DNA of 64,000 nucleotides from Candidatus Tectimicrobiota bacterium (GCA_016192455.1 JACPUC010000030.1:91454-155453); one strand, 5' to 3'. Shown: positions 19,027-27,116, counted from the stretch's first letter. Program-made: numbers and translations. The notes: generated by a model from the sequence alone, not told the origin.

Positions 19027-19431
19027 TCAGGCCACCAGGGCGATGCAGTCGATCTCCACCATCATCCCCTCGATCGCTAGTTTGCGCACCTCGACCATGG
19101 TGGAGACCGGCGGGTTGTGCACGTCGATGAACTCCGCCCGCACGTTGCGCACCGGCCACTGGTGGTTGGCGATGTCGAGGAGGTAGATGGTCATCTTCAC
19201 CACGTCCTTGAACGCCGCCCCGGCCAGCTCGAGGTGCCGCTTGAGGTTCCGAAAGGTGGCGCGCGCCTGGGCTTCGATGTCGCCGGCACCGATGACCTTC
19301 ATGTTCTCATCCAGCGGTCCCTGGCCGGCAATGAAGACGAACGAAGCGGGATTCTTTACTCTGATCGCATGGCTGTACCCGCGCGGGATGGACTTCATGG
19401 CGCCGGATGGATTGAAGAACTCACGTTCCAA
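19027..19431 (-). CDS. RidA/YjgF-family protein lacking the usual active-site arginine
   Basis: Trimeric chorismate-mutase-like fold protein of 134 residues. FVFIAGQGPLDENMKVIGAG and the C-terminal strand MMVEIDCIAL are typical. In imine deaminase RidA the sequence ARSxVEV carries the substrate-binding Arg; here the position reads VSTMVEV, so the arginine is missing and enamine/imine deamination is doubtful. The start is TTG 19431, placed nine bases after AAGGAG; no ATG lies closer. It is between HAD and the cupin dioxygenase on the same strand. Confidence 0.85.
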   Translation of the reverse strand: MEREFFNPSGAMKSIPRGYSHAIRVKNPASFVFIAGQGPLDENMKVIGAGDIEAQARATFRNLKRHLELAGAAFKDVVKMTIYLLDIANHQWPVRNVRAEFIDVHNPPVSTMVEVRKLAIEGMMVEIDCIALVA

Positions 19432-19552
19432 GGCTCAGCTCCTTCCTCGCTGGTGATGACCTCCGTGGCCGAGATTGATCCAGAATCGCACTGCTCACCG
19501 GCTGGCCGGGAGGGGGGATTGCGCTTGCCAGCCACCGCTCGGCCCGCCCGTC

Positions 19553-20659
19553 TCAGGCGCCGGAGAGCAGCATCGGCGTGAACGTCTTCTCCACGCGCTG
19601 CTGGTGGCCGTTCTCCGCGTAGGCTTCCTCGCGGGAGAGGTTGAAGGTGTCGTAGATCGGCTTGTCGCTTATCACGAAGAAGCGGCTCTCCTCTGCCGCG
19701 GTGTTGACATGTTCATGCCAGTACCACGGTGGGATCATGAAGAGGTCGCCCGGCGCCCAGTTGAAACGCTCGCCGTTCAGGACGCTGTAGCCGGCGCCGT
19801 CGAGGACGAAGCAGATGGCGCTGCTGGTGTGCCGGTGGGCGCGGGTGTGCTCGCCGGGCCGCAGGAGCTGCGCGTAGCAGGCCATGGTCGGCAGCACCGG
19901 CCCCTGCCGGAAGGGATTGACGTACTCCAGGAGGATGCCGTCAAAAGGGCTGCCCTCTGATCCCTGCAAGTACTGCAGCGCGCGCGCGGTCTCCGTCCAG
20001 CGGTAGGTCGCCAGCGGCACGGGTTCCGCGTAGGTCTCCCAGGTGGGGCGCGCGAAGCCCATCCAGTTGGCCGTATACCCCAGCGGCTTGGTGAAGGGAT
20101 GGCGGGCCTCCGGATAGGCATTGAAGAAGCTCACCTGCATGAGCTGGTTGAACGGGTAGTCGAGGGCGTCCACCCAGATGATGGGCTCGGTGGTCTCGTT
20201 GCCGTGGTCGTGCCAGGTCCAGCTTGGGGTGAGGATGAGGTCGCGCTCCTCCATGTAGAGCGGCTCCCCCTGCACGGCGGTGTAGGAGCCTCTTCCCTTG
20301 ACGATGAAACGGATGGCATTGGCCAGGTGGCGGTGCGCCGGCGCCACTTCGCCCGGTTTCACCAACTGCACGGCGGCGCCGATGGTGTGGGTGGTGCCCA
20401 TGATGTGCCGCAGGGCGGGGTTGACCAGCTCGAACGAACGCCGCTCGGCGCCCCGCTCGAGGTCCACCAGCTCGCCGGCGCGCCGCAGGTAGTGCAGCAG
20501 CACCTCCCACTTCCACAGGTAGGGCGCATAGCTCACCTTCGGCTGGGGGGTGATCAGGCTCGTGTAGTAGGCCCAGGTCGGCGTGAGGTTCTGCTTCAGC
20601 AACTCGGCGTTGAGCCGTTCGAGCTCGACATCCCGGCTCGCCTCGGTGCGGCTTGCCAT
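19553..20659 (-). CDS. Bicupin dioxygenase, gentisate 1,2-dioxygenase-like
   Basis: Likely Fe(II) ring-cleaving dioxygenase, 368 residues. Domain one: APAHRHLANAIRFIVKGRGS with TWHDHGNET downstream; domain two: TRAHRHTSSAICFVLDGAG with WYWHEHVN. N-terminal TPTWAYYTSLITPQPKVSYA is typical of gentisate/salicylate dioxygenase-like proteins. GGGAGGAGAGCG precedes ATG 20659. It is the second such enzyme in the window (compare 9172); the neighbours are a RidA-like protein and an HAD hydrolase, which could act in the same catabolic route (inference). Confidence 0.87.
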   Translation of the reverse strand: MASRTEASRDVELERLNAELLKQNLTPTWAYYTSLITPQPKVSYAPYLWKWEVLLHYLRRAGELVDLERGAERRSFELVNPALRHIMGTTHTIGAAVQLVKPGEVAPAHRHLANAIRFIVKGRGSYTAVQGEPLYMEERDLILTPSWTWHDHGNETTEPIIWVDALDYPFNQLMQVSFFNAYPEARHPFTKPLGYTANWMGFARPTWETYAEPVPLATYRWTETARALQYLQGSEGSPFDGILLEYVNPFRQGPVLPTMACYAQLLRPGEHTRAHRHTSSAICFVLDGAGYSVLNGERFNWAPGDLFMIPPWYWHEHVNTAAEESRFFVISDKPIYDTFNLSREEAYAENGHQQRVEKTFTPMLLSGA

Positions 20660-20971
20660 GCTTCGCTCTCCTCCCACGCCTCCCTGCCACGGACGGCGGC
20701 GCGGGAACGCCGCCGCGGCGGGCGGCGCCCTCGGTGGGTCCAGGTCGCCTCCGGCCGGCGTGGCCGCCGGGAGGGTCACGGACCCTGGCAGGCCGGCATG
20801 CATCCCAGGAAGCCGCTGGATGTCCTGCCCTTGCAGCCGATACGTCGGCGGCAGCCGTTTTTCACAGTCGTTATAGAGTATCCCCAGGAGACGGCCAAGA
20901 TCAACGGCATTCCACGCTGAACCGAGTAACAGACGCGCGCGGCCGTTGCCGGCTCAGACCCCGACGGCGAA
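20660..20971. other. Divergent intergenic region
   Basis: About 310 bases between the minus-strand dioxygenase and the plus-strand promoter at 20972. Nothing else recognisable. Confidence 0.35.
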
Positions 20972-21001
20972 TTGACACCCTGAAGCTCTCTCATCTACAA
21001 T
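20972..21001 (+). promoter_or_regulatory. Strong sigma-70-type promoter
   Basis: Consensus TTGACA at 20972-20977, an 18-base spacer and TACAAT at 20996-21001. It should drive the CoxG-like gene and probably the two PilT-type genes. Confidence 0.7.
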
Positions 21002-21113
21002 CCTTGCGTGGGTTCGAGCTCCGGCCTGGGGCGGCGCCTCGGAAGTCTCGCTGCGTGTGCGGCGAGCGGCAGATTTGCGCATACTACCTGGAGACAGTGA
21101 CGGGAACGCAACC

Positions 21114-21560
21114 ATGGAGTTTCACGAGACCTTTACGATCAAGGCCCCAATTCAACAGGTGTGGGATTTCCTCTGGAACCCGCGGCAGATGTTGGAGTGC
21201 GTGCCGGGCTGCGAAGACGTGGAGCAGGTGGATGAGAACAACTTCCGCGTCCTGCTGAAGGTGAAGGTCGGCTTCCTGTCGGCCAACTTCAAGGCGAAGC
21301 TGAGCGTCACGGAGAAGAAGCCGCCGCACTTCTTCACCTCGGTTGGCACCGGCGAGGACTCGCGGCTCGGCAGCTTGGTGAAGCAGAGCAATACGGTGAC
21401 CCTCACCGAGCTCTCTCCGGGCGCGACCGAGGTGGACCTGAAGTCGGAAGTGAGCATGTTCGGCAAGCTGGGCACCCTCGGCTACAGCGTCATTAAAGGC
21501 AAGGCGGCGAAGCTCACCGAGGAGTTTGCTGCGAACGTGCGGCAGCGGTTGGAGAAGTAG
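21114..21560 (+). CDS. CoxG-like SRPBCC-domain protein
   Basis: Hydrophobic-ligand-binding START-type fold, 148 residues. MEFHETFTIKAPIQQVWDFL and LECVPGCEDVEQVDENNFRV are the family signature of CO-dehydrogenase subunit G relatives. Despite the family name no CO dehydrogenase genes are near. Members often recruit or orient membrane-bound enzymes. ATG 21114 is the family-typical start (the upstream extension to 21057 is not conserved in type). The pilT gene follows after 41 bases, so it is probably cotranscribed. Confidence 0.88.
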   Translation: MEFHETFTIKAPIQQVWDFLWNPRQMLECVPGCEDVEQVDENNFRVLLKVKVGFLSANFKAKLSVTEKKPPHFFTSVGTGEDSRLGSLVKQSNTVTLTELSPGATEVDLKSEVSMFGKLGTLGYSVIKGKAAKLTEEFAANVRQRLEK

Positions 21561-21601
21561 CCGGACGAGACCTCGGCCGGCGGGCTACAGGGAGCGTGGG
21601 C

Positions 21602-22666
21602 ATGGATATCTCGGAACTCCTGATGTTTGCCGTCAAGCAGGGCGCTTCGGACGTTCATCTGAGCTCCGGAGAGCCGCCCATCGTGCGCGTCTCGGGCGAC
21701 ATGAAGCGGGTGAAGGTGCCGGTGCTGACGAAGGAAGAAGTCCACGGCATGATCTACGACGTCATGAACGATAACCAGCGCAAGGTCTTTGAAGAGATCT
21801 ACGAGCTGGACTTCTCCATCGATCTCGGCACGGTGGCCCGCTTCCGCGTCAACGCCTTCCGGCAGCGGCGCGGCGAGGCGGCGGTGTTCCGGCAGATTCC
21901 CACCGAAATCCTCAGCATGGAGCAGCTTGGCCTGCCGCCGATCTGCCGCGAGCTCTGCGACCGCGAGCGCGGCCTCATCCTCTGCACCGGCCCCACCGGC
22001 AGCGGCAAGTCCACCACGCTGGCGGCCATGGTCGATTTCATCAACCGCGAGAAAGCCGGGCACATCCTCACCGTGGAGGACCCCATCGAGTTCGTGCACC
22101 AGTCGAAGAACTGCCTCATCAGCCAGCGCGAGCTGGGGCCGCACACGCACTCCTTCGCCAATGCCCTGAAGAGCGCCCTGCGCGAGGACCCCGATTACAT
22201 CCTGGTGGGCGAGATGCGCGACCTCGAGACCATTTCGCTGGCCCTCACCGCGGCGGAGACCGGCCACCTCGTCTTCGGCACCCTGCACACCAGCAGCGCC
22301 CCGAAGACCGTGGACCGCATCATCGACGTCTTCCCCTCGGCGCAGCAGGCGCAGGTGCGCGCCATGTTTGCCGAGTCGATCGTGGCGGTGATCTCCCAGG
22401 CCCTGCTGCGCCGCAAGGAGAAGGGCCGCGTCGGTGCCCAGGAGATCATGATCGGCGTGCCGGCGGTGCGCAACCTCATCCGCGAGGGGAAGATTCACCA
22501 GATTCCCTCGGCCATTCAGACCGGCCAGAAGTTCGGCATGCAGACGCTCGAACAGGCGGTGCTGACGCTCTACGAGAAGGGGATCGTCAGCCGGGAGGAG
22601 GCCTTGCTCAAGTGCCCCGGCCTCTTCCGCGAAGAGCAGGTGGAGCAGCGCAAGGCGGTGGCGTAG
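21602..22666 (+). CDS. pilT: Type IV pilus retraction ATPase PilT
   Basis: Hexameric motor ATPase that depolymerises pili, cytoplasmic face of the inner membrane. The 354-residue protein has MDISELLMFAVKQGASDVHL (PilT N-domain), Walker A CTGPTGSGKSTT, the Asp box HILTVEDPIEF, Walker B ILVGEMRD and the His box TGHLVFGTLHT. The C-terminal AIRNLIRE-like motif of PilT appears as AVRNLIREGKI, which supports PilT rather than PilB. ATG 21602 is preferred to GTG 21596. A second paralogue follows immediately. Confidence 0.95.
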   Translation: MDISELLMFAVKQGASDVHLSSGEPPIVRVSGDMKRVKVPVLTKEEVHGMIYDVMNDNQRKVFEEIYELDFSIDLGTVARFRVNAFRQRRGEAAVFRQIPTEILSMEQLGLPPICRELCDRERGLILCTGPTGSGKSTTLAAMVDFINREKAGHILTVEDPIEFVHQSKNCLISQRELGPHTHSFANALKSALREDPDYILVGEMRDLETISLALTAAETGHLVFGTLHTSSAPKTVDRIIDVFPSAQQAQVRAMFAESIVAVISQALLRRKEKGRVGAQEIMIGVPAVRNLIREGKIHQIPSAIQTGQKFGMQTLEQAVLTLYEKGIVSREEALLKCPGLFREEQVEQRKAVA

Positions 22667-22758
22667 CGAACCGGCGCGGGCGGGCGTGAGGCTGGCGGCG
22701 CCGGCCGCCGCGGCCGCGAGGGCCGGCACGAACCCTTTGCACGCAGGGGGACCCTGCA

Positions 22759-23868
22759 ATGACCATCAAGGACCTGTTGAAGATCATGGTGGAGCGCGAC
22801 GCCTCGGACGTCTACTTGACGGCGGAGGCGCCCCCGATGTACCGCATCGACGGCGTCAACCGACCCGCCGGCAAAACGCCGCTCACCGCCCAGATGACCG
22901 ACGCCCTGGCCGCCTCTGCGATGACTGAAAAGCAGCGAGCCGAGTTCGACGAGACCATGGAGATGAACCTCGCCCTCTACTACCCCGAGCTGGGGCGCTT
23001 CCGCGTCAACATCTTCCGGCAGCGCGGCTGCACCGGCATGGTCATCCGGCAGATCAAGGTCGATATCGTGACGATGGACCAGCTCAAGCTGCCGCCGATT
23101 ATCAAAGACGTCATTATGACAAAGCGCGGCCTCATCGTCGTCGTCGGCGCCACCGGCTCGGGGAAATCGACCTCGCTGGCCGCCATGATCGACTACCGCA
23201 ACACCCACGAGGCGGGGCACATCATCACCATCGAGGACCCGGTGGAATTCGTCCACCCGCATAAGAAATCCGTCGTCACGCAGCGCGAGGTCGGCATGGA
23301 CACGCACTCCTTCCACGCCGCCCTGAAGAACACCCTGCGCCAGGCGCCCGACGTCATCCTCATCGGCGAAATCCGCGACACCGAGACCATGGAGGCCGCC
23401 ATCACCTTCGCCGAGACCGGCCACCTCTGCCTGGGAACGCTGCACTCGAACAACGCCAACCAGGCGATGGAGCGCATCCTCAACTTCTTCCCCCAGGAGC
23501 GCCACGAGCAGATTCTCTTGCAGCTCGCCCTCAACCTGCGCTCCATCATCTCGCAGCGCCTGGTGCGCACGGTGGACGGCAAGCGCGCCGCCGCCGTGGA
23601 GATTCTCCTCAACACGCCGCGCATGGCCGACCTGATCATGAAGGGAGAGATCGAGAGCCTGAAGGACACCATGGAGCACAGCATTCAGGACGGCATGCAG
23701 ACCTTCGACCAGGCGCTCTTCAAGCTCTACCAGGAGGGCCGCATCTCCTACGAGGACGCCCTGGCCAATGCCGACAGCGCCAACAACCTGCGTCTGAAGA
23801 TCAAGATGGCGAAGCTCGACGAAGGCGCCGAAGAGGAGGTGGAGGAGAAGAGCTCGTTGAAGATTTGA
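22759..23868 (+). CDS. PilT/PilU-family type IV pilus ATPase
   Basis: Second retraction-type ATPase, 369 residues, colinear with pilT. MTIKDLLKIMVERDASDVYL, Walker A VVGATGSGKSTS, HIITIEDPVEFVH, ILIGEIRD and HLCLGTLHSNN are intact. The C-terminus carries a charged tail (EGAEEEVEEKS) as in PilU proteins, where PilU assists PilT-dependent retraction. No pilus structural or assembly genes occur in the window. Confidence 0.93.
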   Translation: MTIKDLLKIMVERDASDVYLTAEAPPMYRIDGVNRPAGKTPLTAQMTDALAASAMTEKQRAEFDETMEMNLALYYPELGRFRVNIFRQRGCTGMVIRQIKVDIVTMDQLKLPPIIKDVIMTKRGLIVVVGATGSGKSTSLAAMIDYRNTHEAGHIITIEDPVEFVHPHKKSVVTQREVGMDTHSFHAALKNTLRQAPDVILIGEIRDTETMEAAITFAETGHLCLGTLHSNNANQAMERILNFFPQERHEQILLQLALNLRSIISQRLVRTVDGKRAAAVEILLNTPRMADLIMKGEIESLKDTMEHSIQDGMQTFDQALFKLYQEGRISYEDALANADSANNLRLKIKMAKLDEGAEEEVEEKSSLKI

Positions 23869-23927
23869 GGGTTTCGCGGCAAGCCTCGGAAGGTTCTGCG
23901 GACGGGCCACGTCAGGGATTACTCTAG

Positions 23928-24824
23928 ATGTTGAGAACCCTCGGCAAGTGGGCTGTTGGATTGTTCGTAGGGATATTAGGGATTCCATTAAATTGGGGGA
24001 TTGAGTTCTTTTCCAAATTGCGATCCAGGGAAGGGTACGTGCTTTTTTTCACAATTATCGGTGCATACGTGGCGCTCTATGCGATATTCGTAAGCCAGCA
24101 CGAACGGCAATTGAATCGTGCGCTGTTTGAACGCCAAGCATTCCTTTCGATGGTCTCCTCTAACAATCGGGAGATGATTATCACAGCGATGAAAAATTTT
24201 GGACCTATCCAATCAATAGAGGTCCGGCAAGAACCATCTCTTTTCAAGCCATGGACTTGGCTACCGTGGAATTACCTCAAGCCCAATGAAAGCCCCCTCT
24301 ATCTCTGGGCCCAAACTTTCTTGAACCAATGTGAACCAGGAACCTGCGGATACACTAAACCTCGTTCAGGTGATAGTTATAGGATTGACCTGCGCCTGGC
24401 AAATCTGGAAGGAGCCAACCTGGGCATGAATTGGGTTCTGCGGGCCAATTTGAATGGAGCCGACTTACTATGGGCGAAGCTAAGTAAAGCCAATTTGCAA
24501 AGAGCCATGTTGCGCGGCGCGCTCATGGGGTCAGTCGACCTGCAGGGTGCGAATTTACGGTGGGCTGATCTACGCGAAGCTTGCATGGGTTTGGCAACAT
24601 TGGTGGATACTGACCTGTTCGAAGCAGACCTGCGTAAATCTTCTTTGCGCTCAGCAGATCTGAAAAGGGCTAATGTAACGAAGGCCGATCTACGTGGTGC
24701 CGACCTTTGTTGGGCAAGGAACCTGGCAAATGATCAGATAAAAAGCGCGAAAACAAACGGCGAAACCTTATTGCCTGGTAATCCACAATGTGTGATAGAG
24801 AGGCGTTGCCCACACGCCCCCTAA
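23928..24824 (+). CDS. Membrane-anchored pentapeptide-repeat protein on a low-GC island
   Basis: 298 residues. Two hydrophobic segments in the first 60 residues (WAVGLFVGILGIPLNW and VLFFTIIGAYVALYAIFV) anchor it; residues about 150-265 consist of A(D/N)LxxA pentapeptide repeats (LEGANLGMN, LNGADLLWAKL, LRWADLREA, LKRANVTKADLRGADL) forming a right-handed quadrilateral beta-helix. Function unknown; some such proteins mimic DNA or scaffold complexes. Base composition is far more AT-rich than either neighbour, and codon choice differs, which points to recent horizontal acquisition. No transposase or repeats flank it. Confidence 0.85.
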   Translation: MLRTLGKWAVGLFVGILGIPLNWGIEFFSKLRSREGYVLFFTIIGAYVALYAIFVSQHERQLNRALFERQAFLSMVSSNNREMIITAMKNFGPIQSIEVRQEPSLFKPWTWLPWNYLKPNESPLYLWAQTFLNQCEPGTCGYTKPRSGDSYRIDLRLANLEGANLGMNWVLRANLNGADLLWAKLSKANLQRAMLRGALMGSVDLQGANLRWADLREACMGLATLVDTDLFEADLRKSSLRSADLKRANVTKADLRGADLCWARNLANDQIKSAKTNGETLLPGNPQCVIERRCPHAP

Positions 24825-25024
24825 AACTTTTGAACCATCTGAGTTTCAGGTTCTCTCTGCAGGATGCTGGTGCAAGTGGTGGGTTCCACTTAAAAACGAA
24901 GAGCCAGCACAATAACTGGGAATTATACCAGTCCTCTCACCACTAAGAATCTCCTTCGACCTGAAGTGTGGAGCATCGAGAATCCCCTGCTGTGCCTGCA
25001 AAGTACGTCGCTCCCCCACTCTCC
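24825..25024. other. Low-GC spacer
   Basis: Two hundred bases that share the low GC of the pentapeptide gene and end at the stop of the TlpA-like selenoprotein gene. No gene or terminator is evident. The GC shift marks the right border of the acquired segment. Confidence 0.4.
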
Positions 25025-25612
25025 CTACTTCACCTCCGCGAGCAATTTCCTGAACAGCTTCAGCGACTCCTCGCCGTCCCACTGGCGGGGGCCGATGCCC
25101 ATGCCGACGAGGTCGCCGCGGTGGTCGATGATGAAGGTGGTGGGGGTGCCCCGCACCATGTAGAGAATCTGCGCCGCCCCCTCCGGGTCGAGGAGGATTG
25201 GGAAGGGGATGGCGTGCTTCTTTACGAAGGGGGCCACCGCCGACTTCCCCTCGCGGTCGATGGCAACGCCCACCAGCACGAACTTGTCGTTCTTCAGGAG
25301 CTCCGACAGCTTGATGAGAGAGGCACGCTCTCGCGCGCAGTAGGGTCACCAGGTGGCCCAGAAGTTGAGGAGCATCACCTTGCCCTTGAAGTCGCTCAGC
25401 TTCACCGTCTTGTCGTCGAGGTTCGGCAGCGCCACGTCCGGCGCCTGGATGCCGGGCGGCGCCGGGTGCAGACCGAGCGCGCCCAGCTCCTCCTTGTAGG
25501 GGTTCTCCGGAGTCGGCGGGGTCTCGGCGACCGCGCGCCGGCCAAGCAGGGCGAACGCGAGCAGCACGGCACACGCTACCAGAATGACGTTACGCCGCTG
25601 CACTGATGCCAT
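25025..25612 (-). CDS. TlpA-like thioredoxin-fold protein, predicted selenoprotein with Sec89
   Basis: Periplasmic thiol/selenol oxidoreductase, 195 residues. N-terminal membrane anchor or signal at about 8-29; AhpC/TSA-redoxin core with APDVALPNLDDKTVKLSDFKG, then NFWATW-U-PYC, where TGA at 25346-25348 replaces the first active-site cysteine (Sec89, Cys92). After the TGA the fold continues with LVGVAIDREGK, the cis-Pro region GTPTTFIIDHRG and a normal end. Conventional calling splits it into two fragments (25346-25699 and 25025-25279). RBS AAGGAG precedes ATG 25612. A SECIS-like hairpin follows the TGA at 25316-25332. Last gene of the MerT-like operon. Confidence 0.88.
25316..25332 (-). promoter_or_regulatory. 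Candidate SECIS hairpin, TlpA-like gene
   Basis: GAGAG pairs with CTCTC around loop CGTGCCT. The loop begins 18 nt after the TGA at 25346-25348 and has G in position 2. The stem is only 5 bp, the shortest of the set. Confidence 0.5.
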
Positions 25613-25863
25613 GAGATGCTCCTTCAACCCCGTTTCGTTCCAACCCGCCCATACAGGCCCTCGACATCGACTTGCGGCGTGGCGACGCGCGCCGCGCAAG
25701 CTTGATTCCTACCGGGCAACGCGGTCAGGCGCTGAGGTATTCCCCCACCGCCGGGGCCCCGCCGCGGCAGGGGCCCGCCTCCACCTGGATGCCGCAGCGC
25801 GGCGGGCGCGTCTGCCTTCAGGATGAGCCGGCGGGGTCCGGGGCGGCGCGGTCGCCACGCGGC

Positions 25864-26457
25864 TCAATGCAGGGATTTCGGCCCCACGCGGATCACCGTC
25901 ATCATGAGGTCGTCCTCGCCGATGCTCTTGATGGTGTGCCGCCAGTTCGTGGGGACGGTGAACCAGGAACCGGCCGGAACGGCTTTCACGACCTCCCCCT
26001 TGGCATCCATCAAAAGCCCCAGGCCCTGCTCGATGTAGCAAATCTCCGTGGTGCTCATGATCCCCACATTTCCCCCGTTGGGGATGCGCGCCTTGCGGAC
26101 GGAGAACCAGACGTCATTGCCGAAGTCGACCTTGGCGATGAGCTTCGCAAAGAACTTCTCTCCCATGCCGGTCGGCTGAAAGGGGAGGGCTTCATCGGGA
26201 AGCACGACCTGCTTCTCGAAGCTGCTGATGAGGAGGTCGGGGTCGGGCACCTTGCCCATCTCCATCGTAGGCATTGGTGGTGTGCGCATCGGTTGCCCGG
26301 CGTCGGGTTGCATGCTCTGCATCGGCTGCTGCATCGGCATGGACGAGGGCGCGCCCGGTTGTCTGCGCGGCATGCTCGGCATTCCCTGCGCCAAGACGCC
26401 CGCGGAGCCGAGCCACACCACGAGCATTCCCACCACACTCGCGAGAACCCCCCTCAT
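25864..26457 (-). CDS. Secreted Met-rich cupin-domain protein
   Basis: 197 residues with a signal peptide (about 1-24, ending AGVLAQG). Residues 26-67 hold ten methionines among Pro/Gln (MPSMPRR, MPMQQPMQSMQ, PPMPTMEMG), a composition seen in periplasmic Cu(I)/Ag(I)-binding segments. The rest is a cupin: WFSVRKARIPNGGNVG, TTEICYIEQGLGLLMD, PAGSWFTVPTNWRHTIKS. The histidine set is sparse, so it may bind rather than catalyse. GGAGGGGAG precedes ATG 26457. It lies between the MerP-like and TlpA-like genes in the Sec-rich operon, which points to a metal-related role (inference). Confidence 0.82.
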   Translation of the reverse strand: MRGVLASVVGMLVVWLGSAGVLAQGMPSMPRRQPGAPSSMPMQQPMQSMQPDAGQPMRTPPMPTMEMGKVPDPDLLISSFEKQVVLPDEALPFQPTGMGEKFFAKLIAKVDFGNDVWFSVRKARIPNGGNVGIMSTTEICYIEQGLGLLMDAKGEVVKAVPAGSWFTVPTNWRHTIKSIGEDDLMMTVIRVGPKSLH

Positions 26458-26508
26458 GGTCTCCCCTCCTACTGGAGCCACGGGCCGCCGCCGGCCGCGT
26501 CGCCTCGG

Positions 26509-26829
26509 TTACTCTCCGGCGGGTTTCTCCGCGGCCCCTCCGGGATCGCTGGACAGAACGCCGGCCCGGAACCCCACGGACCTGAGGGCGGCGATCATCT
26601 GCGCCGCGCCGACGCGGGCTGGGTCGAATGCCACCTCGGCCTTCGCCTCGCGCAAGCTCACCTGCGCCTTCTCAACTCCGTCGAGCCTCTCCAAGGCTCG
26701 TTGAGCGATGATCACTCACGTCCCTCACGTCAGCCCCTCGACGCGCAGGCTCAGGTTCTCCGCCAGCGCGGCGGCGCTGCCGAGACCGAGGATGCTGGCC
26801 GCCAAGAGCAGCGTGACCCAGGTGCGCAT
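26509..26829 (-). CDS. MerP-like periplasmic heavy-metal-binding protein, predicted selenoprotein with U35-G-T-U38
   Basis: 106-residue secreted HMA-domain protein. Signal peptide about 1-23 (VTLLLAASILGLGSAAALA), then the beta-1 strand NLSLRVEGLT. The metal loop of the family, GMTCxxC, reads LT-U-GT-U: TGA at 26725-26727 and 26716-26718 replace both metal-ligating cysteines. The fold then continues perfectly (ALERLDGVEKAQVSLREAKA, EVAFDPARVGAAQMIAALRSVGF). Without recoding only residues after the second TGA are called (26509-26715). A 6-7 bp hairpin at 26682-26700 can act as SECIS for both codons. RBS GGGAGGAG; two bases separate it from the zinc-ribbon gene. Confidence 0.88.
26682..26700 (-). 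promoter_or_regulatory. Candidate SECIS hairpin, MerP-like gene
   Basis: CGAGCC pairs with GGCTCG, extended by a T-A pair, around loop TGGAG. The loop starts 22 nt after the second TGA and 31 nt after the first, both inside the accepted 16-37 nt range, with G in position 2. Confidence 0.65.
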
Positions 26830-26831
26830 GC

Positions 26832-27116
26832 TCACTCCTCCCTCTCCAGGGCGAAGACGCCGTAGGCATGCAGCAGGCGAAACGTCTCGCCGCAGTGCTC
26901 GAGGCGGTCGCCCGCGGCGGCCTCATCCGGCAGGGTGAGCATGGTCCCGCACGCCGGACAGCTCGCGCGCTTGACGATCATGAGGCCGTACCGACCGTGT
27001 CGCTCCGAAACTCGGAACAGGAGCCCGGCTCAGTTGGCGCACTCGAAGCCCTCGCCCGGGCGCGCCCGCGGCCCAAGCTCGACCTCTTGCCCTCAGCCAG
27101 GACAGAGCGCCTTCAT
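26832..27116 (-). CDS. Double zinc-ribbon (LysW-like) protein, predicted selenoprotein with Sec8 and Sec29
   Basis: 94 residues; missed entirely by ordinary ORF finding. From ATG 27116 (RBS GGGAGGCGGC) the frame reads MKALCPG-U-GQEVELGP, GEGFECAN-U-AGLLFRVSE, then a second ribbon-like half VKRASCPACGTMLTLPDEAA and LEHCGETFRLL, ending at TGA 26832-26834. The first half matches a LysW-type ribbon (CPxCG...GExxECxxC) in which the second and fourth ligands are TGA (27093-27095 and 27030-27032). The second half keeps ordinary cysteines, an internal control showing the frame is coding. Each TGA has its own downstream hairpin. Probably a small metal carrier; function inferred from neighbours. Confidence 0.8.
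27002..27018 (-). promoter_or_regulatory. Candidate SECIS hairpin for Sec29 of the zinc-ribbon protein
   Basis: GTTCCGA pairs with TCGGAGC (7 bp with one G-T pair) around loop GTT. The loop begins 18 nt after the TGA at 27030-27032, G first. Confidence 0.6.
27058..27074 (-). promoter_or_regulatory. Candidate SECIS hairpin for Sec8 of the zinc-ribbon protein
   Basis: GGGC pairs with GCCC, then after one bulged C an inner GC/GC pair closes the loop GGGC. The loop begins 25 nt after the TGA at 27093-27095, G first. A bulged upper stem is also seen in known bacterial SECIS. Confidence 0.5.
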
